Below are positions 55,354 to 63,472 of a DNA stretch of 64,000 nucleotides, piece after piece. The notes beneath the pieces were generated by a model. The model had not been told where the DNA came from and did not search any database. It was given only the letters and a program-made list of their open reading frames with translations. The DNA lies in contig CAVQCX010000018.1 in the NCBI GenBank assembly GCA_963711095.1, forward strand, positions 124,001-188,000, in the 5' to 3' direction. This stretch comes from CAVQCX01 sp963711095. GTDB lineage: Bacteria > Pseudomonadota > Gammaproteobacteria > Chromatiales > Chromatiaceae. The first letter of the stretch is position 1, and the number at the start of each line of letters is the position of its first letter. The translations under genes were made by a program, and so were the position numbers.

Positions 55354-56010
55354 ATGAACGACACTCCGCTTGGATTGGCCACAGCGCTCGCCTTCGCGCT
55401 CGCCCTCGGCGCAGTGCCTGGCTGGAGCGCGGAGGTCGAGCCGGCAGCCGCAGCGACGGCCCCAGGGCAGCCCGAGACACCGGCCAACGAGGCGGCGACG
55501 CCGGAGCCCTCCGCCGCAGCGACGGCCCCAGGGCAATCCGAGACACCGGCCAGCAAGGCGGCGACGCCGGAGCCCTCCGCCGCGGCCACGGCCACGGCCA
55601 CCGAGACCCCGGCAGACGATCAGATCGACTCCGGCATGCCGGCCGCCCCCACCAGCTATCTCGACGCGGTGCGCGCCCAGCGCGAAAGCCTGATTGCCCG
55701 CGAGCGCGAAACCGCATCAGAGCGCAGCGATGCCATGCGCAAGCAGATGGAGGAGCATCGCGCCTGGGTGCAGAGCCAGGCACGGGCCCGCCGCCGTTGG
55801 TACGACCCCCAGGGCGAGTATCTCAGCGAGCTCAGCCAGCAGCGCACGGAGGCGATGAAGGCCCAGTCCCAGGCCCTGCGCGACCAGGCCAAGCAACAGG
55901 CCGACGCCATGCGCAAGCAGATGGACGAGATCCGCGACGCCCGCCAGCGCTGGATGCTGCAGAACACCCCTTACGGCTGGAACAACCCCTGGTATTACAA
56001 CGGATTCTGA
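55354..56010 (+). CDS. Secreted repeat and coiled-coil protein of unknown function
   Basis: A 218-residue protein with a signal peptide (about 1-26, cut at GWSAEV). Residues about 31-86 are a low-complexity Ala/Pro/Thr/Glu stretch with a 22-residue unit (AAATAPGQPETPANEAATPE plus PS) present twice and a third partial copy. Residues about 100-200 are highly charged and probably coiled coil (ERETASERSDAMRKQMEEHR; QQADAMRKQMDEIRDARQRW). The C-terminus is aromatic (YGWNNPWYYNGF). A GGAG lies near the ATG. The periplasmic or surface location is inferred; no family is recognised. Confidence 0.65.
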   Translation: MNDTPLGLATALAFALALGAVPGWSAEVEPAAAATAPGQPETPANEAATPEPSAAATAPGQSETPASKAATPEPSAAATATATETPADDQIDSGMPAAPTSYLDAVRAQRESLIARERETASERSDAMRKQMEEHRAWVQSQARARRRWYDPQGEYLSELSQQRTEAMKAQSQALRDQAKQQADAMRKQMDEIRDARQRWMLQNTPYGWNNPWYYNGF

Positions 56011-56020
56011 CGGGGCCGGG

Positions 56021-56061
<41 letters not shown>

Positions 56062-56064
56062 CGC

Positions 56065-56148
56065 GGCTCGCGACAGAGGCCGGCTCGGACGAGCGCCGGC
56101 TCGCGACAGCGGCCGGCTCGCGACAGCGGCCGGCTCGCGACAGCGGCC
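56065..56148 (+). repeat. 17-bp tandem repeat GGCTCGCGACAGCGGCC
   Basis: Five units: GGCTCGCGACAGAGGCC (56065), a diverged 16-base unit (56082), then three perfect GGCTCGCGACAGCGGCC units (56098, 56115, 56132). It lies 4 bp after the 7-bp array. No function is seen; it is not a CRISPR because there are no spacers. Confidence 0.85.
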
Positions 56149-56251
56149 GGCGCCCGCCCACGCTTCAGGGCGCCTAAATGGGCTCCAGGCCCCGCCCGAG
56201 GCGCTAGACGGGACGGGACGCGACGGGCGCCGGCCAGCATCCGCCCATCCC

Positions 56252-56629
56252 TCAGGGCGCTTCGATCAGCTCCAGCGCATTGCCGTCGGGATCGCGGCAG
56301 AACAGCGCCCGGCGTCCCGAGCGGCTGAGAGTGTATGCGATGCCTGCACCCTGCAGGGCAGCGGCCAGCAGATCCAGGTCCGCCACGGTCAGCGCCAGAT
56401 GACGGTCCCTGCCGCCGTGGGAGGGACGTCCGGTGACGGGGTCCGGGTTGGGCAGCTCCAAGAGGTGGACGGACCCACCGCCGATGCTGAGCCAGGCCCC
56501 CGGGAAGCCCAGCTCGGGCCGCTGCGGGTCGAGCGGCAGACCGAGCAGGTCTCGATAAAACGCGAGCGCGCGCGCGGTATCCGCCACGATCAGGCTGATG
56601 TGGTGAAATCGCGGGATTGCTCCGTTCAT
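56252..56629 (-). CDS. Glyoxalase/VOC family protein
   Basis: A 125-residue vicinal-oxygen-chelate protein. FHHISLIVADTARALAFYRD near the start has the first metal His, DRHLALTVADLDLLAAALQG the second, and DPDGNALELIE the terminal Glu. The enzyme class (glyoxalase, dioxygenase, fosfomycin-type) cannot be told. The ATG at 56629 has GGAG upstream; a GTG at 56644 is an alternative. It is divergent from dapC. Confidence 0.88.
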   Translation of the reverse strand: MNGAIPRFHHISLIVADTARALAFYRDLLGLPLDPQRPELGFPGAWLSIGGGSVHLLELPNPDPVTGRPSHGGRDRHLALTVADLDLLAAALQGAGIAYTLSRSGRRALFCRDPDGNALELIEAP

Positions 56630-56784
56630 CGGCTCGTTCTCCACCGCTCTTTCCAGGAGCCGGCACCGCCGCCGGTCGAGCCGGTGCCTTGGTGCGCCCT
56701 CGGCCTATCCCCTATACTACGCCCCTTCGCGCGGACCACCGGCCCGGGAAGAACCCTTTGATTCCGCTTGAAATCGGCCCGGGC

Positions 56785-57981
56785 ATGAACAGCGATCTGG
56801 CCAAGCTCCAGCCCTACCCATTCGAGAGGCTGTCCGCCCTCAAAGCCGGCGTGACGCCGCCCGCCGGGCTGGCGCACATCGCGCTGTCGATCGGCGAGCC
56901 CCGCCATCCCACGCCCCACTTCATCGCCGAGGCGGTGCTCGAGCACCTGCACGGCCTAGCCAGCTACCCGAGCACGCGCGGCAGCGCCGAGCTACGAGAG
57001 GCCATAGCCGCATGGCTGACCGCCCGTTTCGAGCTGCCCGCCGGCGGCATCGATCCGGCACGTCAGGTGCTGCCGGTCAACGGCACCCGCGAGGCGTTGT
57101 TCGCCTTCGCCCAGGCGGCGGTGGAGCGCTCCGAGCGACCACTGGTGATGATGCCGAACCCCTTCTATCAGATCTACGAGGGCGCCGCGCTGCTGGCGGG
57201 CGCCGAGCCCCGCTACCTGCCCTGCACCACCGATAGCGGCTACCTGCCTGACTTCGAGGCGGTGCCGGCCGCCGACTGGAGACGCTGCCAGCTGCTCTAT
57301 GTGTGCTCGCCGGGCAACCCCACGGGGGCGGTGATGGGGCTCGACGCCCTCACCCACCTGATCGAGCTTGCCGAGCGCTACGACTTTGTCATCGCCGCCG
57401 ACGAGTGCTACTCGGAGATTTACCTGGACGAGTCCCAACCACCCCCCGGGCTGCTGCAGGCGGCCGCGCGCATCGGCAACACCAGTTATCGCCGTTGCAT
57501 CGCATTCCACAGCTTGTCCAAGCGCTCCAATGCCCCGGGGCTGCGCTCGGGATTCGTAGCCGGCGACGCGGCGATCATCGAGGCATTCTTTCGCTATCGC
57601 ACCTATCACGGCTGCTCCATGCCCCCGCACCACCAGGCAGCCAGTATCCAGGCCTGGCAGGACGAGACCCACGTGCGCGCCAACCGGGAGCTGTACCGGC
57701 GCAAGTTCGACGCCGTCCTGGAGATCCTGGACGGCGCACTGGCCGTGGAGCGCCCCCCGGCCGGCTTCTATCTCTGGCCCGCCACCCCCGTGCCGGACAC
57801 CGATTACACGCGCGGCCTGTTCGCCACACAAAACGTCAGCGTGCTGCCGGGCAGCTATCTGTCGCGCCCGGTGCAGGGCGCCGATCCCGGGGCCGGGCGG
57901 GTGCGCATGGCCCTGGTCGCCCCGCTGGAGGAGTGCATCGAGGCGGCCCAGCGCATCCGCGCCTTTACCGAATCCCTTTGA
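56785..57981 (+). CDS. dapC: Succinyldiaminopimelate aminotransferase
   Basis: A 398-residue class I/II PLP aminotransferase in lysine and peptidoglycan precursor synthesis. It opens LAKLQPYPFERLSALKAGV, typical of DapC. ALSIGEPRHPTPHFI, VCSPGNPTGAVMGLDAL (about 172-188), IAADECYSEIYLDE and the PLP lysine in HSLSKRSNAPGLRSG (about 241-255) are conserved. It lies immediately before dapD (19 bp), so the two successive DAP steps are paired. A weak GGCCCGGGC precedes the ATG. Confidence 0.92.
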   Translation: MNSDLAKLQPYPFERLSALKAGVTPPAGLAHIALSIGEPRHPTPHFIAEAVLEHLHGLASYPSTRGSAELREAIAAWLTARFELPAGGIDPARQVLPVNGTREALFAFAQAAVERSERPLVMMPNPFYQIYEGAALLAGAEPRYLPCTTDSGYLPDFEAVPAADWRRCQLLYVCSPGNPTGAVMGLDALTHLIELAERYDFVIAADECYSEIYLDESQPPPGLLQAAARIGNTSYRRCIAFHSLSKRSNAPGLRSGFVAGDAAIIEAFFRYRTYHGCSMPPHHQAASIQAWQDETHVRANRELYRRKFDAVLEILDGALAVERPPAGFYLWPATPVPDTDYTRGLFATQNVSVLPGSYLSRPVQGADPGAGRVRMALVAPLEECIEAAQRIRAFTESL

Positions 57982-58000
57982 GCCACCCCTGGAGAATTCC

Positions 58001-58822
58001 ATGAGCGAGATCGAATCCATCATCGGCGAGGCCTTCGAGCGTCGCGCCGAGATCACCCCGCGCACCGTCGAGACGCGGGTGCGCGACGCCTGCGCCGAGG
58101 CGATCCAGCGCCTGGACCGCGGCGAGCTGCGGGTCGCCGAGCGGCGCGAAAGCGGCTGGGTGGTGAACGAATGGGTCAAGAAGGCGGTGCTGCTGTCGTT
58201 CCGCATCCACGACAACTGGTTCATCAAGGGCGGATTCACCAACTACTGGGACAAGGTCGAGCCCAAGTACGCCGACTACAACTCGCGCGCGTTCCGCGAC
58301 GAGGGGGTGCGGATCGTTCCGCCGGCCACGGTGCGCAAGGGCGCCTATATCGCCCCCTCCTGCGTGCTCATGCCCTCGTACATCAATATCGGCGCCTACG
58401 TGGACTCCGGGACCATGGTGGACACCTGGGCGACGGTGGGCTCCTGCGCCCAGATCGGCAAGAACGTGCACCTTTCCGGGGGCGTCGGCATCGGCGGCGT
58501 GCTAGAGCCGCTACAGGCCGCTCCGACCATCATCGAAGACAACTGCTTCATCGGCGCGCGCTCGGAGATCGTCGAGGGTGTGATCGTCGAGGAAGGCTCG
58601 GTGATCTCCATGGGCGTCTACCTCGGCCAGTCCACCAAGATCTACCACCGCGAGACCGGCGAGGTGACCTACGGACGCGTGCCCAAGGGTAGCGTAGTGG
58701 TTGCCGGCAACCTGCCCTCCAAGGACGGCAGCTACAGCCTCTACTGCGCGGTGATCGTCAAGCAGGTCGATGAGAAGACCCGCGCCAAGGTGGGAATCAA
58801 CGAGCTGTTGAGGGATATCTGA
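58001..58822 (+). CDS. dapD: Tetrahydrodipicolinate N-succinyltransferase
   Basis: A 273-residue hexapeptide-repeat enzyme committing to the succinylase lysine/DAP branch. An N-terminal helical domain (about 1-100) precedes the left-handed beta-helix (APSCVLMPSYINIGAYVDSG, VGSCAQIGKNVHLSGGVGIG). The C-terminus, from LYCAVIVKQVDEKTRAKVGI to LLRDI, is the part copied three times downstream. A GGAG lies before the ATG. Confidence 0.97.
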   Translation: MSEIESIIGEAFERRAEITPRTVETRVRDACAEAIQRLDRGELRVAERRESGWVVNEWVKKAVLLSFRIHDNWFIKGGFTNYWDKVEPKYADYNSRAFRDEGVRIVPPATVRKGAYIAPSCVLMPSYINIGAYVDSGTMVDTWATVGSCAQIGKNVHLSGGVGIGGVLEPLQAAPTIIEDNCFIGARSEIVEGVIVEEGSVISMGVYLGQSTKIYHRETGEVTYGRVPKGSVVVAGNLPSKDGSYSLYCAVIVKQVDEKTRAKVGINELLRDI

Positions 58823-58840
58823 AAGGCGGCGCACGGGGGA

Positions 58841-59253
58841 TTGTAGGAGCGAGCGCCCGCTCGCGATCTCTACCGCGCCGTGATCGTCAAGCAGGTCGAC
58901 GAGAAGACCCGCGCCAAGGTGGGGATCAACGAGCTGTTGAGGGATATCTGAAAGGCGGTGGACGAGGGATTGTAGGAGCGAGCGCCCGCTCGCGATCTCT
59001 ACCGCGCCGTGATCGTCAAGCAGGTCGACGAGAAGACCCGCGCCAAGGTGGGGATCAACGAGCTGTTGAGGGATATCTGAAAGGCGGTGGACGGGGATTG
59101 TAGGAGCGAGCGCCCGCTCGCGATCTCTACCGCGCCGTGATCGTCAAGCAGGTCGACGAGAAGACCCGCGCCAAGGTGGGGATCAACGAGCTGTTGAGGG
59201 ATATCTGAAAGGCGGTGGACCGGGGGTTGTAGGAGCGAGCGCCCGCTCGCGAT
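58841..59253 (+). repeat. Four REP hairpins alternating with three copies of the dapD 3' end
   Basis: TTGTAGGAGCGAGCGCCCGC followed by TCGCGAT occurs at 58841, 58970, 59098 and 59227, with GCGAGCG/CGCTCGC stems. Between them are three near-identical segments (about 58868-58969, 58997-59097 and 59125-59226). Each recreates the last 27 codons of dapD including its TGA (from CTCTAC to GATATCTGA) and about 20 bp of 3' flank. The period is 128-129 bp. The copies differ from dapD at the same four positions (three of them silent) but are the same as each other. Confidence 0.92.
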
Positions 59254-59380
59254 AGCGGGGCTTCCAACCACCGCGGCGCCTAAAATCATGGCCCGCAAAT
59301 CGCCCCCAGCCCGCCCCCGGATTACCCCGTCGGCCGGGGGACACCCCCACCTGGGCCAGCCCACGGAGAGCAGACGCACC

Positions 59381-59728
59381 ATGGTCAGGATCTACGGCAT
59401 CTCCAACTGCGACACCGTAAAAAAGGCCCGCCTGTGGCTGGACGGGCATGGCGTCGCTTACCAGTTTCACGACTACAAGAAGGCGGGCGTCGACGCGTCA
59501 ATGCTGCGCGCCTGGGTCGCGGAGCTCGGCTGGGAGAGCCTGCTCAACCGCCGCGGCACGACCTGGCGCAAGCTGGCCGAGGAGCGGCGCGCCGGGATCG
59601 ACGAGGCGGGTGCCATCGCGCTGATGCTCGAGACTCCTTCGATCATCCGCCGGCCGGTGCTCGACCTGGGAGACCGGCGTCTGGTCGGCTTCGACCCGGC
59701 CGCGTACGCCGCCCGGCTGGGCGCCTGA
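59381..59728 (+). CDS. ArsC/Spx family thioredoxin-fold protein (YffB-like)
   Basis: A 115-residue protein starting MVRIYGISNCDTVKKARLWL; the single Cys at residue 10 is the ArsC-type position. LNRRGTTWRKLAEE and PSIIRRPVLDLGDRRLVGFD are typical of the YffB branch, which is glutathione-linked but whose substrate is unknown. The ATG at 59381 has GGAGAG about 13 bases upstream; the frame is open to 59288 without a signal. It follows dapD as in many gammaproteobacteria, but separated by the REP array. Confidence 0.87.
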   Translation: MVRIYGISNCDTVKKARLWLDGHGVAYQFHDYKKAGVDASMLRAWVAELGWESLLNRRGTTWRKLAEERRAGIDEAGAIALMLETPSIIRRPVLDLGDRRLVGFDPAAYAARLGA

Positions 59729-59822
59729 GCGGTGCCACAGGGAGTCTGAGCCCATCCCCATCCTCGCTCCGCGCGCGCGGCGGCCCGCGCACACCGCCCT
59801 CGTCCTGGCCTGGGTCGCAGCC

Positions 59823-61577
59823 ATGCTCGCCCCGGCCTCGCCGGTGCCGGGGGGTGTCCACCCGATCGCCCCAGCCGCGGCCGCAGCCCCTACGCCGAGG
59901 GACGCGGCAGTCGCCGGGGCCTTGGAGCAACTGAGCCGCGTACGCCGTACCGCCGGGCTGGGTGCCTTCGCTTGGTCGCCGCAGCTTGCCCGCGCGGCCC
60001 AGGCTCACGCGGACTACCTGGCACAGCGTTTCCCGGAGCCACTGCAGCCCACCGAGATTCCGGCACACACCGAGGAGCCCGACACGCCGGGCTTCACCGG
60101 CAAGACCCCGGCGGAGCGTGCCCTGGCGGCCGGGTATCCGCACCGCAAGGTGGACGAGAACGTCAGCCTCGGGCGGCGCGCCCCCGAGGCGGCGATCGAC
60201 GGACTGATGACCGCGATCTACCACCGCCTGTCGCTGCTCGACGGCACCACCGACGAGATCGGCATCGGACACGCCGGCGCGGTCTACGTCCTGCTCGAGG
60301 GGCGGTCCGACTACCGGGACCTGTGCGGCGGAAAGATCCCGGAGGCACGCTACGAGCCTCCGGCCCTGTGCCTGGGGCGGCGGGTGGCAGCGCGTTATGT
60401 GGAGGCACTCTGCAAACCCCTGCCGGAGACCGCGCACTACCAGCCACCCTACCGCTACGGCTGCCCGCACGGGGTACGCCTGGATCGCCGTTACATGGAG
60501 CAGCTGTGCGCCTCGCCCCCTGCCGACGCCCTGCTCGAGGGGTCCGGCTCCTATACCGAGCCCTGCGGAGCGGGCACCCGCATCGCCGCAGACTGGTGGC
60601 GGCGTTTCTGCGACGACCTCCCCGGCCCGGCCCGCTATCGGGGCAGCCCTCACTACTACAGCCTGTGTGACGACAACCGCAAGCTCGATGGGCAATGGCT
60701 GCACGACTATTGCGCCGGTCTGCCGGCCAGCGCCGACTATGCCTACAACGGCAGCTACGTGGAGGTCTGCAAAGACCCGGAGCTACGCATCCATGCTCAA
60801 TGGCTGGGACGCCTGGACAAGCTCCGGCGCACCGCCCAGCCGCGCCAGCTGGTCTGGCCCCCGGACGGCGCCGTGGACGTGCCCCCAGCGTTCTACGAGG
60901 AGTCTCCCGATCCGCTGCCCGACCTCGAGACCGCCGGCGATCCGCTGTCCATCCAGTTCAATCCCGACCGAGTCGCCACAGTGCAGATCCAGGACTATCA
61001 CCTCTGGCGGGTGGAGGCTCGGACCCCGCGGCGGGAGATCCCCTTGCGCTCGCTCAACGCCCGCAGCGACCCGCATCATAAGCTCGGGGCACTCGACTAC
61101 GGCTTCTTTCCGCTGGAGCACCTGGGCTGGGGACGGCGCTACCAGGCCCAGGTCCACGCGCTGGTCGACGGCAAGCCCCTGAGCCTGAAGTGGGGCTTCT
61201 CCACCCGCGACCCGGGTGTCCCGGTGCTCAGCCCCGGAGGCGCGCAGCACCGACTGGAGATCCCTGCGGACCACCGGTTCCTGCTGTTCCTGCCACCCAC
61301 CACCGAGGCGCCGCGTCCCCTGGCAGCCTACAGCTACCGGGCGCCCGCGGCCGCCCGGGTGGAGGTGGAGCCCCTCGACTACAACAGTGCGGTGTTTCGC
61401 GTCTCGGGCGCGGGCTGCCAAACAGTCGTCCTCGAGCTGGCCGGAGGCCACTGCATCGAGCTGCAGGCCCGGGGATGCGCCCGCCCTGCCCCGGGCACAC
61501 CTGGCGACACCGTCCCGCAGGCCTCCCGGTCAGGGCAGACGTCGGGCAATCGGCCGAGCAGGCCGGAGGCCGGGTAG
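59823..61577 (+). CDS. CAP-domain secreted protein with a cysteine repeat array
   Basis: 584 residues from the first in-frame ATG. A CAP/SCP-like domain (about 25-165) has LEQLSRVRRTAGLGAFAWSP, LARAAQAHADYLAQRF, VDENVSLGRR and TDEIGIGHAGAVYV. Residues about 183-330 form a regular repeat with Cys at 183, 197, 214, 229, 248, 263, 282, 297 and 316. After it come beta-rich segments (VWPPDGAVDVPPAFYE, LDYGFFPLEHLGWGRRY) of unknown fold. Hydrophobic, Arg-led codons upstream (PRARRPAHTALVLAWVAA) look like a signal peptide. The true start may therefore lie further upstream at a non-ATG codon, for example ATC at 59753 behind GGGAG. The ligand or role is unknown. Confidence 0.8.
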   Translation: MLAPASPVPGGVHPIAPAAAAAPTPRDAAVAGALEQLSRVRRTAGLGAFAWSPQLARAAQAHADYLAQRFPEPLQPTEIPAHTEEPDTPGFTGKTPAERALAAGYPHRKVDENVSLGRRAPEAAIDGLMTAIYHRLSLLDGTTDEIGIGHAGAVYVLLEGRSDYRDLCGGKIPEARYEPPALCLGRRVAARYVEALCKPLPETAHYQPPYRYGCPHGVRLDRRYMEQLCASPPADALLEGSGSYTEPCGAGTRIAADWWRRFCDDLPGPARYRGSPHYYSLCDDNRKLDGQWLHDYCAGLPASADYAYNGSYVEVCKDPELRIHAQWLGRLDKLRRTAQPRQLVWPPDGAVDVPPAFYEESPDPLPDLETAGDPLSIQFNPDRVATVQIQDYHLWRVEARTPRREIPLRSLNARSDPHHKLGALDYGFFPLEHLGWGRRYQAQVHALVDGKPLSLKWGFSTRDPGVPVLSPGGAQHRLEIPADHRFLLFLPPTTEAPRPLAAYSYRAPAAARVEVEPLDYNSAVFRVSGAGCQTVVLELAGGHCIELQARGCARPAPGTPGDTVPQASRSGQTSGNRPSRPEAG

Positions 61578-61690
61578 CGGGAGAGGGCGACAAACGCCTG
61601 CCCGAAAGAGCCGTCGATGCCAACGCCCATGCGCGCCCACCCCTCATGCAGCTGGTCGACCCGGTCGATCCCGCGGCCGACCGAGCCTGT

Positions 61691-62104
61691 TCAAGGGACG
61701 CGCAGTCCGGCCTCCGTCCGAAGCATAGCGACCCAGTCACTGAGGGTCGACCCCTGGTATGCAGGCCCAGGGGGCAAATGACCCCAGACCGGAAGCGGCC
61801 AGCAGGCATCCCCGGGCCGGCGACCCACCAGATGCAGGTGCAGCTGCGGCACCAGGTTGCCGATGGCCGCCAGGTTCACCTTCGGCCAGTCGAGCCGATG
61901 CTTGATGAAGTGCGATACCGCATGGGCCTCCGAAAGGATCTCGGAGAGCACGGGCGGGGGCAGGTCCAGCAGGTCCGTGGCATCGGTCTCCGGCACCAGG
62001 ATGAGCCAGGGCAGCGTGGCATTGCGGTTGAGCAGCAGGTGACACAGGGCGAAGCGCCCCAGGACATGACAGTCTTCGCGCAACCGCTCGTGGATCTGGA
62101 ACAT
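61691..62104 (-). CDS. HIT family protein
   Basis: A 137-residue protein of the histidine-triad superfamily, nucleotide hydrolases or transferases. NLAAIGNLVPQLHLHLVGRR near residues 75-94 carries the motif His-x-His-x-x; the usual third His is replaced within LHLHLVGR. WLILVPETDATDLLDLP (about 33-49) is also typical. GGGAGG lies 9-10 bases before the ATG. It shares a strand with the yceI pair but is not clearly in one operon. Confidence 0.82.
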   Translation of the reverse strand: MFQIHERLREDCHVLGRFALCHLLLNRNATLPWLILVPETDATDLLDLPPPVLSEILSEAHAVSHFIKHRLDWPKVNLAAIGNLVPQLHLHLVGRRPGDACWPLPVWGHLPPGPAYQGSTLSDWVAMLRTEAGLRVP

Positions 62105-62177
62105 ACGAGCAATCCTCCCGCCTTACGGCAAGCCGACGTCGCTGGCCCCTGCGTGCACAACGTGCAGCCGCCGACAC

Positions 62178-62909
62178 TCACCGGGTGTGCGAGGCGGGCC
62201 GCGCGACCAGGCGGACGTGAAGCCTCAGGGTATCTTCGACCCGCAGCGCGCCGCCCAGGACGCTGAACGGGGCCATACCCAGATCGGTCTGGTTGATGGT
62301 GAGATCGCCGCTCGCCATCAGCCGCCCGTCGGCTATCTGAAGCTTCACCGGCGCCACCTGCCGGGATGAGCCCGCTTTGACGGTCACGACGAAGCTCAGC
62401 CGGGGGCGTTGCGGGGGCCCGGATTCGACCCAGGCACGGGCGGTCACGAACGGGTAGTGATCGACGTCGAGCACCCGGGGCCCCAGCAGGTTGGCGCGGG
62501 TACCCTTGATGTCGGCCGCGGAAGGGCTGGTGTCGAAGTTCGGACCGGCTGCGGCGCGCATGTCCGGGTCGTCCACTATCAGGTCCCCGGTCGGGAAGTA
62601 CAGGTCCGCCCGGGAGGTCGAGAAATCTTCGCCGAGCCAGATCAGCCCGCGTACATCGCGGCTGGCGATGACATGGTTGTGGCCCAGCCGCGCCAGGCGC
62701 CCGCCGCGCAAGACGTAGATCAGGATCTCGGAGTCCTCCGGCACGATCCGCCACAGCCGACCCGGTTCTCGCGCCTCCAGGTCCGTATAGTCCTGCCAGG
62801 GAAACCCGGCCGGATAGGCGATCGGCGGCGCAGCCTCCCGGGGCGGCGGCGCGGCACAGCCGGCGAGCAGAAACAGCAGGGCTGCAAGGACCGCGGGCAG
62901 ACGCGACAT
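62178..62909 (-). CDS. YceI-like lipoprotein
   Basis: A 243-residue protein with a lipoprotein signal (LAALLFLLAGCAAPPP; lipidated Cys about residue 18). The mature part is YceI-like: RLWRIVPEDSEILIYVLRGG, RLGHNHVIASRDVRGLIWLG, and FVVTVKAGSSRQVAPVKLQI with the DLGMAPFSVLGGALRV closing strands. YceI proteins are lipocalin-like binders of polyprenoids or quinones. The start at 62909 is two bases after the next gene's stop, so the two are coupled. Confidence 0.85.
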   Translation of the reverse strand: MSRLPAVLAALLFLLAGCAAPPPREAAPPIAYPAGFPWQDYTDLEAREPGRLWRIVPEDSEILIYVLRGGRLARLGHNHVIASRDVRGLIWLGEDFSTSRADLYFPTGDLIVDDPDMRAAAGPNFDTSPSAADIKGTRANLLGPRVLDVDHYPFVTARAWVESGPPQRPRLSFVVTVKAGSSRQVAPVKLQIADGRLMASGDLTINQTDLGMAPFSVLGGALRVEDTLRLHVRLVARPASHTR

Positions 62910-62911
62910 GC

Positions 62912-63472
62912 TCAGGGGCCCTGGGTCAGCACCAGGTCCGCCTGCACCTGCACATCGAGCCCGATATCGTCGCCGCTCGACCATTCTCCCTCGCCCAGAT
63001 TGAAGTCGGCTCGCTTGAGTCGGGTGTCCACGCGTAACCGGGCCCGCGTGCCTTGCGGATGCCATTGAAACGGCACCGCGATATCGCGACTCACCCCCTT
63101 GATGGTCAAACGCCCCCAGGCCAGGAACCCCTCGCCGCCCGGCGCCTCGAATCGGGTGCTGACGAATCTGGCCTCGGGAAAATGGGCGAAGTCGAGCCAC
63201 TCGGGCCCACCCATAGCCTGGTCTCGGTCTTCGCTTTGGGTGTCGACGCTGGTGACATCGATCCGGACATCGAAGGACCCCTGGTCGAGACGTGCCGGGT
63301 CGAACTGCAGATCCGCCTTCCAGCGGCGAAACACCCCCTGAAAAGGCGCGCCCTGCCAGGTGGCCGTAAACCCCAGGCGGCTCTGCCCGGGGTCGACCCG
63401 CCAGGGGCCCGCCAGGGCGCTGGCCGCCAGCGTCAGCAGCAGCGCGCCCAGCAATCCCCGCGGTACGCTCAC
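62912..63472 (-). CDS. YceI family periplasmic protein
   Basis: A 186-residue protein with a signal peptide (about 1-23, cut near ALAGPW). WRVDPGQSRLGFTATWQGAP, FQGVFRRWKADLQFDPARLD, FPEARFVSTRFEAPGGEGFL and LTIKGVSRDIAVPFQWHPQG are typical YceI segments. The GTG start overlaps the cytochrome b561 stop (GTGA), so the three genes form a tight run. A quinone- or polyprenoid-binding partner of the cytochrome is the usual idea, not proven. Confidence 0.9.
   Translation of the reverse strand: MSVPRGLLGALLLTLAASALAGPWRVDPGQSRLGFTATWQGAPFQGVFRRWKADLQFDPARLDQGSFDVRIDVTSVDTQSEDRDQAMGGPEWLDFAHFPEARFVSTRFEAPGGEGFLAWGRLTIKGVSRDIAVPFQWHPQGTRARLRVDTRLKRADFNLGEGEWSSGDDIGLDVQVQADLVLTQGP

Noticed and set aside
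58841..59253. CRISPR array
   Set aside because: The regular units are copies of dapD and REP hairpins; there are no unique spacers and no cas genes.
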